Shown here in pieces: positions 23,210 through 36,692 of a stretch of DNA of 64,000 bases. Position 1 is the first letter of the stretch. Each line of letters opens with the position of its first letter. Where the stretch lies: the NCBI GenBank assembly GCA_007115705.1, contig QXEO01001135.1, forward strand, positions 868,001-932,000, given 5' to 3'. A model generated the notes under the pieces. That model ran no database searches. It saw only the letters and a program-made list of their open reading frames with translations, and was not told the DNA's origin. The translations under genes were made by a program, and so were the position numbers. This DNA comes from Dactylis glomerata (lineage: Eukaryota; Streptophyta; Magnoliopsida; Poales; Poaceae).

Positions 23210-23870
23210 TCCTAGGCACCCCCTTATTGGCGCCATGGGCTTGGGCCCCAGGCCCTAGCCATCTAGGGTTAGGGTTGTTGGGGGTCGGCTGGCCTGACCC
23301 CACCTCCCTTGCCGCCACTTCCCTAGCCTCCCCTTGGCCACCCCTGGTACCTTGGTGGAGGGGCAAAGGGTGCACCCCTCCCACTATATAAAGGAGGGCC
23401 CATGGGAGAGGAAACACACAATAGCTGAAAGCCACGTGCCTCCTATCTCTCCCTGGTTTGCTAGCCTCCTCTCCTCTTTCTCTATTCTCTCCAGCACGGC
23501 TCCCCGAAGGGCTGCGTAGGAGCGACGTCATCACCACCATTGCACGCCGTCGTGCTGCGAAGTTTCTAGATTCGAACCAAATGATCTAATTCCGCAATCT
23601 CGGCTGGATCAGAAATTCCTGGAGTCATCATTGATCACCGTACGTGTGTGAGTACGTGTAGGTTCTATCCCTCTGTGGCACCAGAGTCGCTGTGTCAAGT
23701 TCATCGCGACCTTCAGGTTGGCTAAGCCAGCTACATCATCAATGCTTGTGCTGGAGTGTGATCCACGCGTTCAGTCAGGTATGTCACCGAAGGTCTAACA
23801 ACATACTAATAGATAGATCTTGGGTAATTCAGGGTTGCGTAGATATTTTTTTTTGCATCGAACCCCAACA
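23210..23870 (+). repeat. 5' LTR of the decayed Copia element, truncated
   Basis: From about 23210 it parallels the 3' LTR from about 32830. Shared words are GGCTGGCCTG, TTGGCCACCCCTGGT and CACTATATAAAGGAGG (TATA at about 23380). It ends CGAACCCCAACA at 23870. The first part, equivalent to the first 630 bp or so of the 3' LTR, was not found. Confidence 0.75.
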
Positions 23871-23871
23871 G

Positions 23872-23883
23872 TGGTATCAAAGC
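23872..23883 (+). other. Primer-binding site
   Basis: TGGTATCAAAGC lies one base after the LTR end. It is a variant of the initiator-Met tRNA complement TGGTATCAGAGC used by Copia elements. Confidence 0.8.
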
Positions 23884-24975
23884 CTAATCTATGCGTAGTA
23901 TGCTTGTATGATTAGAACACATGTTGATCGTGTGGGCACTGCTCTTGCATTTGTCTCCCTTCCATGCATTTGCTCATGACCACGACATTGTTTGATAATG
24001 CGGTCCGAGATCGACCTTATGCATACTCTTACGCAAGAGTGGTTCCGCACTTGACATATGGCTTGTACCATATATGCGGCTTGTCAGGTGTCTGTCTCTC
24101 TTACTTTAGCTGTCATGGCATCTATAGCGAGGGCCTCCCAAAGGGGATCATAGAGCTTTTACTCGAGCGGTGTTGTGTTTCAATGTCCGTAGGTAGGAAA
24201 ATGGTTCTTGCTCGAAAGCCCTATAAGCCACGTAAAACATGCAAAAGGATCAAAGTAGAAGCATCTAACTTTGTTTTGCAGTGGGGCTTGTGATGTGATA
24301 TGGTAGATATGGTAAGTTATGTTATCCTAACTGCAGCTTCATGGCGATGGCACTGTGGACTTGGCGCCGTACCGGTGGAAAGATGGAGATCGCACCGGAT
24401 TGCTTGATGGAGATCAAGCGCGTAGATGAAGAACCATATCATATCATGTATTATTTACATTTGATGTTATTACATGAATCTTGTTTGTGCTAGTATTTAG
24501 ATACACGAGGGTAGCAAAACTAAGATAATCCCTAATCAAATACCAAATAATTGTGTTCTCCCTTATGTGTGCAACACCAAGAAAGTTCTTCAATATGAAG
24601 CCAGCTGTGACGATCGGGGGCTAGACATATCTATGTTCACATACGGTGTGGGTACAAGCCATATGCCAAGCAAAAACACTAAGGTTACGTTGGCGAGCCT
24701 AGCATGTGTAAACATGACCTCGGAACACAGAGCTCGAAAGGTCATGCACGGTCACAAAATTTGTGTGATTGATACTGCATTGTCTACATTTGAAATTATA
24801 TCACCGGTTGTGACGATCAGGGGCGGTGTAGTGGATGGGGACCGTGTAATTACTAGAATAGTTTTAGGGATGTTGTTCTAAGTGGGAGTTCTCATTACTT
24901 AAAATTTGTTTAAATTGAACTCATATTATGAACTTAGTATTTATACCTTTGCAAAAATTGTGTAGATGAATGCTT

Positions 24976-25605
24976 ATGTCAATTTCATGCACTTTTTCAA
25001 CAGGGGAGGCCTTAGGCCTAATGGGTCAAATTTCAATGATTGGTACTTGCGCTTAAGGAGCACGCTCCAGCAGTATGAAATACTTTACATGATAGAAGAT
25101 CCATTTGGGGCCATCGCATAGTATTGATGTGGATTAGGCTGACGATGATGCGTTTCGTGATAGACTTGACTATTACATCATAGCTCAGACCGTGATTCTC
25201 AATGCGATGGATCCCGAAATGAGGGGTTTTGGAAAACACTGACTCAAATGAGATCATAAGTGATCTAAAGGAAATCTTTGAGCCACAAGTGCCTTTGATG
25301 AAGCATGAATGTCTCGACGAATTTTTCTCATGCAAGATGGAGGAACACACCAGTGTGGAGACACATCTAAAGAAGATGCATCAGATCCATAGGCGGCTGA
25401 CCATAGAATTGGAGTATGAGATTACAGATGCTTTAGCCAATAGTGCAGTACTGCAATCACTCCCTCCCAACTATAGAGAATTTGTCAAAGGTTTTGTGAT
25501 GATGGGTGAAGTAGTCACTTTTGATCAGCTTTTGGCGAGGGTCAGGACTCTCAAGGTGGAACCTATTGACGGTGAGATTGTTGATCCAACAGGTATATTT
25601 GATAT
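24976..25605 (+). pseudogene. Copia gag fragment
   Basis: The N-terminal part (SNFNDWYLRLRSTLQQYE) is followed by several stops. A clean frame from 25229 then carries SDLKEIFEPQ, FFSCKMEE and VLQSLPPNYREF, the UBN2-type gag region of Copia elements. It stops before any zinc knuckle. In an active element this protein forms the particle. Here stops and frameshifts make it non-functional. Confidence 0.8.
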
Positions 25606-26935
25606 ACAATGTTATAAACATTTCATAAACACTTATTGCAGCTTTGCATATATGATACTAATTCCATTTTTTTGAAATGAAATGTTCATGGAGGTGATGA
25701 TGATGGTGCATGGAGATGACATACTTGATCTTGATGACTGGCATCGATCTACCTTAGCATTTATCTTTGATTTTTAGAATTTGAATAAATATTTTGTAAT
25801 CATTTGAAGATCTTATTAGTGTCTCAGATTTGTGAGACAAGATATTCATGTGTAATAAACAAGTTTGTTGTTTCATCGCAATGAATAAAGTCTTTTATGG
25901 TCATATATGATTATGAATAAGTTATTCTTATTTAACTCTTGTTGATATTATTGCAAGCATTTATAAAGTGTTGATTTAAATTCTTTTTAATATTGTCCGC
26001 TTAATAATGATTCAAAGTTTTATGCAAATACTTAATGTATGTCATAGTTTCATATCGATGTAACTTAATGTGTTTTCGATACTTGATTATTTGCACATGC
26101 GATCCACACTTCATTTATTGAAATGCCTAAACACTTCGTGTTAAAGTGTAAAATACATAAGTATTATGCATATGATGTATAGTATTTCATAAAATTAAAA
26201 TCATTATAATGTGAATTCTTTATTGTGGATTTAGTAATTATTCGAATGGCTATGAATATGAAATTATTTGAGGTGTTCAAATATTTTTTATGGAATAAAG
26301 AAAGATCGAAACTAAGTCCCTATGATTTGATCAAACCAACAAAGTTTAGAGTGATGACTTGAAAGATTTGATGAAGATGTTCAACAAATTAATAGTCATG
26401 TTTAAATTCTTTTGCTCCGTTTGGATGTTTGCATTGAGAGGCTAGGCATTGTATTGGGCTGAATATCCAATACCCAGGATATTGATATTGAGTGCTAATG
26501 CCAATAATTCTATTTGGATGTGTTAGACATTGGGAACCCAGACTGAATATTGAAGTTGAATGCCAAATGTTGTTTGAATGGTAAAAGTATGGAATTCCAA
26601 GACTATGGATCATTTAGACTGTTTCTATACACGTAAATAATATATAGTCTGATACATGGAATAAAATAGACACAATAAAGATGATATGTAGTCTGATACA
26701 TGGAATAAAATAGTCTTTAATATTTTGACAAAAAATGTATAGTATCAAATATTTTGACAACATAATATAAAGTTTCAACATAATCCATCATAAGCTAGCA
26801 CATAAAGATGATATATAGTCTGATACATGGAATCAAATAGACACACTACATAGTCTCATACATAGTCGCGGACGTAGTCTCATACATACTCTCATACAAG
26901 TGACATAAATCAAGCCAACATGAGCAGTCATTCCT

Positions 26936-27775
26936 TTCTAACCTCCATGGGAAGCTCCAGAAGAACATGGAAAAGACGCTCACTCAGGATTAGCTTCCCA
27001 TAAGCCCGCAACTTGTCGGTTTGAGACATATCAGGTTTTGCTTGAACTGTAGCAAGTATCACAGAAGGAGGAGTAACCTAGGGCATCTATAATGCCTTAG
27101 TTGACTTCAATGCATCATCAAAAGACGTCTTCATATTTCCAAGCATGCACAAAATTGCTTCATCAGTATGTGGACTTTTTGGTGATGGACCAACAAATTC
27201 AGGAGAGGTATCATTGGCTTCTTGTGTGGGTTGTACCACCTCAGTACCAGCCGCACTTTCAGCGCCTGTCCTAGCAACTTGACCCGTGGCATGGTCTTTT
27301 GGGTATATGGTACATATCTCATTCCAGTTGTGGATTACCTTGTTCCTATAGATAGCTGCTTTTTTCATTAGCGTGCAAACAACAAGGTGGTTAAATTGGT
27401 TAGTTAGAAGAAGTAGAATGATAGTGACATGTTAGGTACCTCCACATATCTGTCCCACACTTCATCACTATCAATATACACCACATTCTTTTCCCAATCC
27501 CAGCCAAATCCACTATGTGCTAAAATTTTGCTAACAATCTCGTAGTGCTTGTCAAAAGTTTTGCACCTTGAAACAATTTTCTCCTTTGTAACATCCACCC
27601 TGCACTTTTCGCGGATAGCTCTGATAGCATTATGGTAGACATGTGACTTCCATCCATTTTTGGGCATGATCTTCAGTGTTTTGATGCTCAACAATCACAT
27701 CAACAAGGCACGGTCCATCTCCAAAGTCCATTGCACATAATTCCTTCTATACTTCTTGCCTTTTGCTTCCTCCAT
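26936..27775 (-). pseudogene. Myb/SANT-like protein of the Harbinger element
   Basis: Exon 1 (about 27775-27404) encodes a Myb/SANT-like domain: NYVQWTLEMDRAL, NGWKSHVYHNAI, DVTKEKIVSRCKTFDKHYE, GWDWEKN. A short intron follows, then a second part (27368-27087: AAIYRNKVIHNWNEICTIY). After a frame change near 27087 the C-terminus reads LRAYGKLILSERLF to about 26936. In Pong/PIF elements this partner protein binds DNA and is needed with the transposase. Frameshifts near 27690 and 27087 suggest inactivity, although part of this could be splicing. Confidence 0.7.
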
Positions 27776-27982
27776 GGACCTACAAAAGTAAACTGAAGCA
27801 AGAAAAATAGATAAATAAAAAGTATCAACACTTGAAGCAACACCATATCATATAAAGATATTAATTTTCCATCACACGCATGCATGTACAAAATATCCAA
27901 AAGGTAACCATCTACTAACCATCACAAAATATGCAAAAGCTAACCCACTGCCTACTTTTAGGTAGCTAACCCACACATCATA

Positions 27983-29290
27983 CTACATTTCCATTTCTGC
28001 ATGAGCAACAAGGTAGTCAGCAAACATGTTATCGGAGAATTGCTTCCTACAATTCTTCCATGTGGTTGTCACTCTAACACTTGTAATATAACCAGCACCA
28101 TCTTCAACCTCAATTGGTTGAGCTGCTATTTGATTATCCACCTCCTCCAACAATAAGTCGTCCATCATATACTGCCTATCCCTTGTATAGTTGTGCAACA
28201 CGCAACAAGCATTGATAATTCTAATCTGCAATAATATTAGTTCATAGTAAGTATTTGTCTTTCATTTAATACTTCTTTATTGAAAGCAATATGGAAATAT
28301 GTTACATAGTCCTTTATTCTAAATAAACATGGAGACCGTAGGATAGCCCAATTTTTCTTCCACAACCCAAACGTTCTCTCTACAACATTCCTAGCACGGG
28401 CGTGGCGCAAGTTATACAGCTCCTTCATAGTTTTGGGTTGTTGTGCACTCGATGCCCACTCTTTCAAGTGATACCGAGTAGATCGGAATGGAGTAAGAAA
28501 TCTGGGTCCATTGGTGTAGCTAGCATCACCCAAATAATATTTTCCTATGGTCAATCAAACAAGTAATTAGCTAGGAACCAATCCAAATACAAACAAAATT
28601 CCAAGATAAAGAGTAGTACCATTGGGTACAGCAAATGCATCTTGGCGATTTGTTCTCATTGCATCACGAAGGACTCGTGAGTCGGAAGCTGAACCCTCCC
28701 AGACAGGCAAGGCATAAAGAAATTTCATGTTCCAGTCAACAACACCGAGCCTGTTAGTGTTGATAGCTTGTTCTATTTCTATACTGTCCTTGGCCAGCCA
28801 CATTAACACGAACATTAACATGGCAACCATCTAATGCACCAAGTGCATTGGGGACCCACTTCCATTTGTAGTCATTGGGAGGTTCAACGGAAGGATCTGG
28901 CAGCTTTACAAACTCTCCATGGAGAGATAGAATGGCCTTTAACACCTTAGAAAAATTTGTACTAATAGTCAATAGAGACATCTTGTACTGGCCTCGCAAC
29001 AACCTCATTTTCAAACCATGCCCAACTACAAGAAAGAACATGGCAACCTTCTCTTCTACCGTAACATACACACTGTCACTTAAACCACATTTGGCACGCA
29101 ACATAGCGCATAAGTCATGGAAATTTGTTTTTGTTAGACGGAGCTGATCATAGAATGCTATTTCAGCCCCATCATACAAATCTTTCAACAAGTACTTTCA
29201 AAGAGAGTGTGTGTGCTCATCATCGGTAAAGCACCCTAAATACCTTGGACCCTTTTGTGTGCTAAGGTATGCCATCACAAGAAGAGTGGA
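27983..29290 (-). pseudogene. Harbinger DDE transposase
   Basis: The N-terminal region (PRYLGCFTDDEHTH) leads to LRLTKTNFHDLCAMLR, a helix-turn-helix-type region. The catalytic triad is visible: D in GALDGCHV, D in YYLGDASY, E in ARNVVERTFG. It ends IINACCVLHNYTRD. An intron with GT-AG ends joins exons across 28619-28545, and a second lies near 28250-28212. A frameshift near 28810 (after GQYRNR) breaks the first exon. The enzyme would cut and paste the transposon. It is inactive here unless the frameshift is a sequencing error. Confidence 0.8.
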
Positions 29291-32196
29291 TTCAAAGTAT
29301 TATTTCATCAACACAATCCTTCCCCTCTTTCTTCTTTTGTTTTCTTTGGTTATGTAAGAAACCATGTCTAACTCATCCGACATTTTGCAACTACAATGTA
29401 CATCAATTTTATTAGCATGGCATATAGTTTGTACTAGCAAATATTTTACAAATTGACACCAAGAAGTAGCACACAAATCACACATCATAGTATGGTAATA
29501 AACCAATATTACATCACAAAATATCTCACAAATTGACACCAAGCATCACACAAGGACAGAGAACACATGCAGACCTAGCTCTAGTGGAGGGGAATAAGGG
29601 GTACTGCAGCGACACCTGCGTCGGACGAAGCTCGCCAGAGCCCAGGGAGAACTTGCATTGGCCGCCGGAGCACCTCCAATTCTCTGCTGAAAAAAGAGGA
29701 CAACATGGGGCAGGTTAGAGAGGAAAAGCAGGGACATATGGCGGCGGGAATTGAAGTCGGGCGTAAGGTTGGCACCGCCACTCACTACCGGAGAAGAGGG
29801 CAGGGGTGGGGGATGGGAGGGACGGAAGGGCGGGGTACCTGAGCCGCCGATGCTGCTCTAGGGTTTTCTTCTGGTGCACCTATACAAGCGAAAGAAGGGG
29901 AGAGAGGAACAGGGCGAGCGAACCGGTGTGGGCGAGCAATGAAGCGGTGCCAATACCCAGCGATGTCGAGCCTTCCCCTCTACATTCGCCTCAAATTTTT
30001 GTGTCGTTTGGACTTGGGCCTCGATATCAAGCCCGAATGTCTAGCTCGAATGTCTTGACCCCCCAAACACTAGAATACGATCTATTCGAGCCTCCAATGC
30101 CCCGAATGTCCAATACCCAAGCTGAAAGCAAACATCCAAACAGAGCAAACAAGTTATTGAAAGGTTTATATATTAATCCTACTCGATTGGACATTATTGA
30201 GAAAATAATTCATCAGATGTGGCATTAAAATTATCGTTTAAAGTAGCATGTTAAAATAGAATGAACTCAATTTTAAATAAATATGAAGCCATATAAATAA
30301 TGTTATATGTGTTATAGTAGGAAATTTTGAGTTATACCTAATAATTCGAAATTAGGATGAATAATTCTTTGTAGTATGTCCTTATGTATAATAATGGACA
30401 TATCTTCCATAAACTAAAAGTGCAAAATTTTGTATTGCAAAAGTTTTGGAGCACTCTAGAGAAAAGAGTATTCTCGGTAAAGGTGTTAAATGGAAGAAAA
30501 TAAAGGATCAATTAAAAGTTATTGACTTTATCTTAATAATGCAAGAGTAGCACAATGGAATATGTTCTCGAGTGAAGGTCTACACTAGAAAAGAGAAAAT
30601 TAATGATGATTATCATATTATTTTCAATTAAAGTCCTTTATTAAAGAAAATAGGATTCATAAATAATTTGGTGTCTGATCGCAAAATATTATTTACGATT
30701 TAATGGTCATGTTATTGGAACAAGACATAACTACGAACTATGAAGAAAAGATGGTGGACCAAAATGCGAGAAATGACTTAGAGTCATATTAAAATCCTAA
30801 GTTACATTTAATATTGCAAAAGTATTGATACTTGATCTTATCAAGTAAAGATCTTACTTAATCTTCCGGCTAATGCAAGATTATAAGGAAGAAATGAAAC
30901 TTTAAAAGAAGGACGTGAAAGCTCGATTTTTCATAAAAGGTGTTTAGACATATTCAATGAGTTGACTATAAAATGTAGCGATGCTTATGTCTTTAAGTAA
31001 TTAAAACCACTAGGTTTCCAAAATTGTGAGTTCTTAAAATTTGTTCAAGAAAAGGCAATGTTTTGCAACCCCTTTTGGGAATTGATACCTCGCAATTAAG
31101 AAATCGGTTTGATGAATGATCAAAGGATTTTGGAAGAGTCCAAAATATCAAGAGGACCTATTTATATTAAACTGAGTGGGAGCTTAAATAAATAGTTTTC
31201 CTTACATTATATGTACAACATATATTTTGATTGGGAACTATAAAAGCTTTCTGGTCTTATATGTGAATGACATATTTGAATGAGAGTTGTGACAACATTC
31301 TTGTATATTGATGACATATTCTAAATGGTGTAGTCATTATCGTAATTATTAATAAGCTAGTATTAATAAATGGCAAAATTTACATCTATTGAGATAGATT
31401 AAAACATTAAGTCAAAATGTATCTTAAGTTGAAATTCTCAACAAATCCAGAATGGAACAAGTCAAAGAGGAAGGTATTTACTAAATGACTAAGAGAAACG
31501 TTGAGTTGAGACTCAATACCATAACAGTGGTTAATAAATGTGCCACGTTTTTACGTCATCTAAAACCATGTTATGTACATGACATAATGTGGCCCGAGTC
31601 CTTGGTTAAAAGAATAAGTTCTGGAACGACTGGAGAATTGTTGAGTGAAGGATAGGTTGGTCCTACACGTTCCAGGTAGAACTAAGGATGTATTTCTAAA
31701 AGAAAGTGAAAGATCACTGAGTTTAGAAATTGGAAACCTCCTGCAGGGTAAAAGTCTTAGTTTACGGAAGCATAATTAGGCATCAAAGTTGCATTTAAGC
31801 ATTTTTGATTGAATCTACATAAATTGAAAAGTTAGAAGCTACTATGGAAAGTGGCAAGTATGATGTTATGGCTTGGAAAGTTCGTCTTCTAGATGAATGT
31901 GCTTCTAGTATGCATGGCTTTGTGAAAGTCCACTTGATTGATCAGATGTCACCGCAAACACTAGAATACAAAGGTGCACTCTTCTTCCAAACATATACTT
32001 TAACAACATCATTTGATGATGAAATTATGTCAAATTAGGTGACAAGTTGCAAAGTATATTAAAGATCTGAGTTGTACGGATCATTAACAACCTCTCTCAC
32101 GAGCAAGCATGATCAAGGACACAGATGTCTGATATGGTGCCATGATTAGTAACAAAATGCGACTGAATTATTTGTACTCTAGTGCAAGTGGGAGAC

Positions 32197-33471
32197 TGAA
32201 GGATATATGCCCTAGAGGAAAATAATAAAGGGTTTATTTGCATATATCATTAGTTTATAATAAGTTTAATACTATACTATAACTGTATCAATCAGAAATA
32301 TTGATACACATGTGGTATTAAATGAATCAGCATCCCTAGTAATCCTCTAATTACTAGTTCATTGCGCAACTGATCGAGGTTTCCAGATCATGGAGCATTT
32401 ATGCCAATTGACAATGAGATCATGCCATTAGGAGAATGTCATGGTGGACATACCCAATATTAGTATTGCAACACGATTGTGTCATGATGTTCATGTTGCG
32501 ATAATAAGAAAGCGTTGTAACCTAAGGGTTCTCGGTAATGTCTAGAGAGTTCTCGAATCGTGGGTAACACGCTTAAGGGATTAATGATGTTTTAAGATGG
32601 TTTTGGTAATATTCAAGAACATTGGAGTGTTGAAAGAAGAAATACAAAAAAAAAATCGATCTAGTTCGAAAGTCGTTCGGAGGATTCCGAAAGGAGTTTT
32701 GGAGTTGCGGAAAATTAAGTAATAAGTAACTGATATTAATTAAGTGAATTAATATTTATACTCATTATTTAATTGACAAAAAGGTGCATCCCACCTTAAT
32801 GGCCCCTCCTAGAGGGGAGCCCATTAACCCTAGGCGCCTCCCATATTGGATAAGGGCTGGTGGGGCGTCACGGGCTTGGGACCTAGGCCTTGGCCGACTA
32901 GGGTAAGGGTTGGTGGGGCCGGCTGGCCTGGCCCCACCTCCCTTGGCTGCCGCTGCCCTAGCTCTCCCCTTGGCCACCCCTGGTGCCTTCGTGGAGGGGA
33001 AAAGGGTGCACCCCTCCCCACTATATAAAGGAGGCCCGAGGGGAGAGGAGAACACACAACAGCTAAAAGCCATGTGCCTCCTCTCTCTCTCTCTCCCTGG
33101 TGCGCCGACCTCCTCCCCTCTTTCTCTCTTTTCTCCAGTGCGGCTCCCCGAAGGGCTGCATAGGAGCGAGGTCATCACCACCGTTGCACGTTGTCGTGCT
33201 GCGGAGTTTCCGGATCCGGACCAAACCGATATACTTCCGCAATCTCGGCTGGATTAGAAATTCCTGGAGTCATTGTTGATCACCGTATGTGTGTGAGTAC
33301 ATGGAGGTGCTCCCCTCTATGGCACAACGCTTGTGCAGGAGTGTAATCCCCACGTTCGGTCAGGTATGTCACCAAAGATCTAGTCGTTACAGCATTACTA
33401 ATAGATAGATCTTGGGTAATTCGGGGTTTCGTAGATAATAAATTTTTTGTTATTAGCATCGAACCCCAACA
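32197..33471 (+). repeat. 3' LTR of the decayed Copia element
   Basis: It is 1275 bp, starting TGAAGGATATATGCCC after the purine tract GTGGGAGAC and ending CGAACCCCAACA. A TATA box (CACTATATAAAGG) lies at about 33018-33030. The start resembles Angela/BARE-lineage LTRs. Confidence 0.85.
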
Positions 33472-33476
33472 AAAAC

Positions 33477-34650
33477 AAAAACTATGTTGGTGCCCTATAT
33501 CTCACTTTTTGGTACCCTACATATTTTAGGATACCTGTTTAGGGCATATATTTTTACATCATCTATTTGAGAAGCTCTAATAGCTAGGTCATGCTCTAGA
33601 GAAATGAGGAGAGGCCCGACGATCCTGGCATGGCTCACAACCAAGCTTCTGCCTTGATTTTTCCGAGTAGGCTAGCGATTTTAGGGAGTGCACCAATTAA
33701 AATGACCAAATTTTTTGCTTCTACATCCAGCAAGCCATAAGTATGTTCATCGAAGATGTGTCCTTATCCTTCATTGCCGCGGTGGAGGAGGAGTGGAGCC
33801 GGAGTGGATGGCCAGGTCCCTAGTCCACAAAGTCATCTCCAACAGTGGGAAGGCGAGCTGACGATCGGAACCCCAATAGCACCTCGTGCCATGTGGTCTG
33901 CGAGAATGGCAACTTGTGAGGATACTATACATGTTCTCCAAGGACTGATCATAGAGTACACGGCTCAGGAGGGTGTCGTGTTAGCTTGAATGTAATCATG
34001 TCATGGTGTGATCTGTACACATAGGTTGTGTGCAGGCTATAGTGTGAATACAACACATAGGTTGTGTATTTGTTGTGTGTGAACATGGCAGATGAGTTAT
34101 GTCTTGTGTGAGTAAACACTGTATATAGGTTGTGTACTAAATAGATAGGCATGTTGTTGTGTGTTTGTTGTTAAAATTAATCTTGTCAATATAGTTGGCT
34201 AGTAGAAGGAGCTAGCTAGGTTATAAAGTATCTAGGGTATGTAGGGAGAACTCTAAAATTAAGAATGATCTAGTGTAAGATATTTAGTAGTATGAAATGT
34301 CTAGAGTTTGTGGAGTATTCTAAAATTATGGTGTAAGATTTAGATTACACCACATGGCGATCATCTAAAAGGTTATGCACAAGTATAAATAGGTCCTAGC
34401 ATATGTTGGGGCAAACATGGATTACTATGTTCTACAAGCATTTATTCACACAAAAAAGTTCTACAAGCATTTGTTGCTAAGTAGTGGAGTATACGTTGCT
34501 TCAAAAGCCAATAGAAGAAGAAGGCATCTGTTTTCTCATTTTTCTGCTTTTACTTAAAGGAGAGAAACAGGGAGAGAACACTAACATCGTAGTCCTCGTG
34601 AAGCCAGCCTACCCGCAGTCTAACACCGGTATTGATAGGTCAGCTAGATG
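33477..34650. other. Gene-free stretch between Copia and LINE elements
   Basis: No coding region is supported. At about 34015-34150 the word ATAGGTTGTGT occurs three times among TGTGTG-rich sequence, a minor degenerate repeat. The right end (34651-34664) is the left copy of the LINE target duplication. Confidence 0.4.
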
Positions 34651-34834
34651 AGAATTTACCGACGCACCGTGTTCCAACCCAGCTTGCCTTTGTTGGCTCC
34701 GCGTCCGTACGATGGCTCTCCTACCCCTCTAGACCGCCGCCGGCTACTCCGGCCACGGCGTCCACGTCCCAACGGCGGCCTCTTCCCTCCGGCACGGTAG
34801 TTGACCTCTCCCTCCCTCCCCCTCCCCCGCCCCT

Positions 34835-36607
34835 TGAAGGGTTTCGCAGCATAGTAAATCATAAAATTTCCTACAAATGCGAACAAGAAAGCCAAGATCT
34901 AATCTAGGAGATGTAGTCAATGAGAGAGGTAGATGAGATCTTCATACCCTTGAAGAAATCAAACAGCGGAAATGTTCAACAGAACGTGGATGATGTAGTC
35001 GTACTAGCCGTCTCCTCCTCGCGATTCGATCCGATCCAACGCCGCAAGTGGCGACGCCTCCGAGAGATGCACACGTACAGCGCACCAACGACTCCGCCTT
35101 CCCGGTCCAGCGAGATATGGTGGAGTGGTAGATGGGATCGACAGCACGACGGCATGGTGTCTATGGTGGAGAGTATGCGTCGACAGGGCTTCGCCTGTTT
35201 GCGTGGTGGAGAAAGAACGGAGAAAGAAGGTTTTAGAAACCAGGACAGCGGCTCCGCAGGAATTAGGTCGTACCTAAAACAACGATGCAGCAGTGCTTTT
35301 TCTAGGTGGCTGAACTGGGCTAGGTCACCCTCGATCGGATCGGGGTCGCGTGCATGTCACACCAGCCACGATCGACGATCGATCGTGTGTCTCGTGCGCT
35401 GGAGCCGGATCGCTACTGCCTGGCTACTTGCCACGCCAGCCCAAGAGCATAACACCCAGCCGGGCCACTTAGCCACTTCCGGCCCAATGGCCAAAACGGG
35501 CCCAGCCCGAGCGCACGCACGCAAGCGTGCCAGGCGAGCGCTGGCCGCTTCGAGCAAGCGAGCCAGGGATGCTCCCTAGCCGCTGCACCTCTCCTTTGTT
35601 TGTTTTTTTTTCTTTTTTTCTTTTTTTTCTTCTAAATAAAAACTATTCAATATTTATTAATTCATATAATTAATAAATACTGATACTTTCCACCCGGAAC
35701 AATTCCGTAACTTTCCGAAACGCTTTCGCATATATCCCGATATTACCCTAGCGTTGATTTGCGTTAAGTGTGTGACCCTATGGGTTCGAGAATGCGCGGA
35801 CATGATCTCCATCAATAATCAATAGCGGGATCTGGAAATCCATATTGACTCTCACGCACTCAACGATGATCATATCGGATGAACCACGATGTCAGGATTC
35901 AATCAATCCCGTATTTGTATTCCCTTCGTCTTGCGATATTTTACTCGCCCAAGATTCGATCGTCGGTATCGGCATACCTAGTTCAATCTCGTTCACAGCA
36001 AGTACTTTACTCATTCCGTAATCCGATATCACTTAGTGATTAACTCCTTAACCACGTGCTTGCAAGCGGTGTTGATATCGATTACCAAGTGGGCCCAAAG
36101 TATATCTCTCCGACTCGGGAGGGACAAATTCCATCTCGATACATACAACCCAACAAGTACTTTCCGATTACCTGAGAGAGACCTTTATGATCACCCTCTC
36201 ATAGGATGACGTTTGATGACCTCAAAGCTCTCTTCCGGCACTAGGGAGTTGCATTATCTCATGGTCTAAGGAATACAATACTTGACATAGGAAAAAGCTT
36301 CGCAAAGATGAACACAATGACACGATCTAATTGCTGCGCTTTATTTGGATCTGTCCATCACATCATTCTCCTAATGACATGATCTCATTATTAATTGACA
36401 ACTCATGTCTATGGTTAGGAAACCTTAACCATCATTAATCAATGAGCTAGTCCATAGAGGCGTACTAGGGACACGGTGTTGTTCATAAACCACACAAGTA
36501 TTAAAGTTTCTGCTTAATACAATTCTAGCATGGAATATAAACATTATCATGAACAAGAATTATAATAATAACACCTTTATTATTGCCTCTAGGGCATAAT
36601 TCCAACA
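34835..36607 (-). repeat. 3' LTR of the Copia element
   Basis: 1773 bp, TGTTGGAATTATG at 36607 to CCCTTCA at 34835. The TATA position seen in the partner LTR is changed here: CCTAGAAAAAG at about 35295-35305 in place of CCTATAAAAAG. Confidence 0.9.
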
Positions 36608-36620
36608 GTCTCCCACTTGC
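36608..36620 (-). other. Polypurine tract
   Basis: The minus strand reads GCAAGTGGGAGAC directly before the 3' LTR. This is the plus-strand primer site of the element. Confidence 0.85.
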
Positions 36621-36692
36621 ACTAGAGTCAATAATCTAGTTTACATCTGGTAACAATCTAACACCCATGGCATTAAGGAGCTGATCATGTTT

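Larger units (their letters stand above)
26411..30149 (-). mobile_element. PIF/Harbinger-type DNA transposon nested in the Copia element
   Basis: The terminal inverted repeats match at 21 of 22 positions, beginning TTTGCTCCGTTTGGATG at 26411 and its reverse complement ending at 30149. Inside on the minus strand are a DDE transposase (about 29290-27983) and a Myb/SANT-like protein (about 27775-26936), the usual gene pair of PIF/Pong elements. I could not find a clean 3-bp target duplication, so the exact ends may be off by a few bases. Frameshifts in both genes indicate it is no longer autonomous. Confidence 0.8.
23210..33471 (+). mobile_element. Decayed Copia retrotransposon with nested Harbinger element
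   Basis: Two LTRs in the same orientation flank it: a 5'-truncated copy ending at 23870 and a complete 3' copy at 32197-33471. A primer site TGGTATCAAAGC follows the first, and a purine tract (GTGGGAGAC) precedes the second. Only gag can be read (24976-25605). Between 30160 and 32196 the pol region is too decayed to translate, apart from a short TATTGATGACATA (YIDDI-like) near 31304. The Harbinger transposon at 26411-30149 split it later. Confidence 0.8.

Noticed and set aside
24567..24881. 104-residue ORF upstream of Copia gag
   Set aside because: It lies in the leader of a decayed retroelement. No motif is visible and it is probably chance.
32640..32660. Poly(A) run as a LINE end
   Set aside because: It lies inside the 3' LTR of the Copia element and has no target duplication.
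33485..33590. Possible MITE with GGTGCCCTATATCTCAC words
   Set aside because: Inverted ends and target duplication could not be matched, so it was not annotated.
34920..35579. 219-residue ORF, with a similar one at 42145-42642
   Set aside because: Both lie at the same place in the two LTRs of the Copia element, so they are repeat sequence and not genes.
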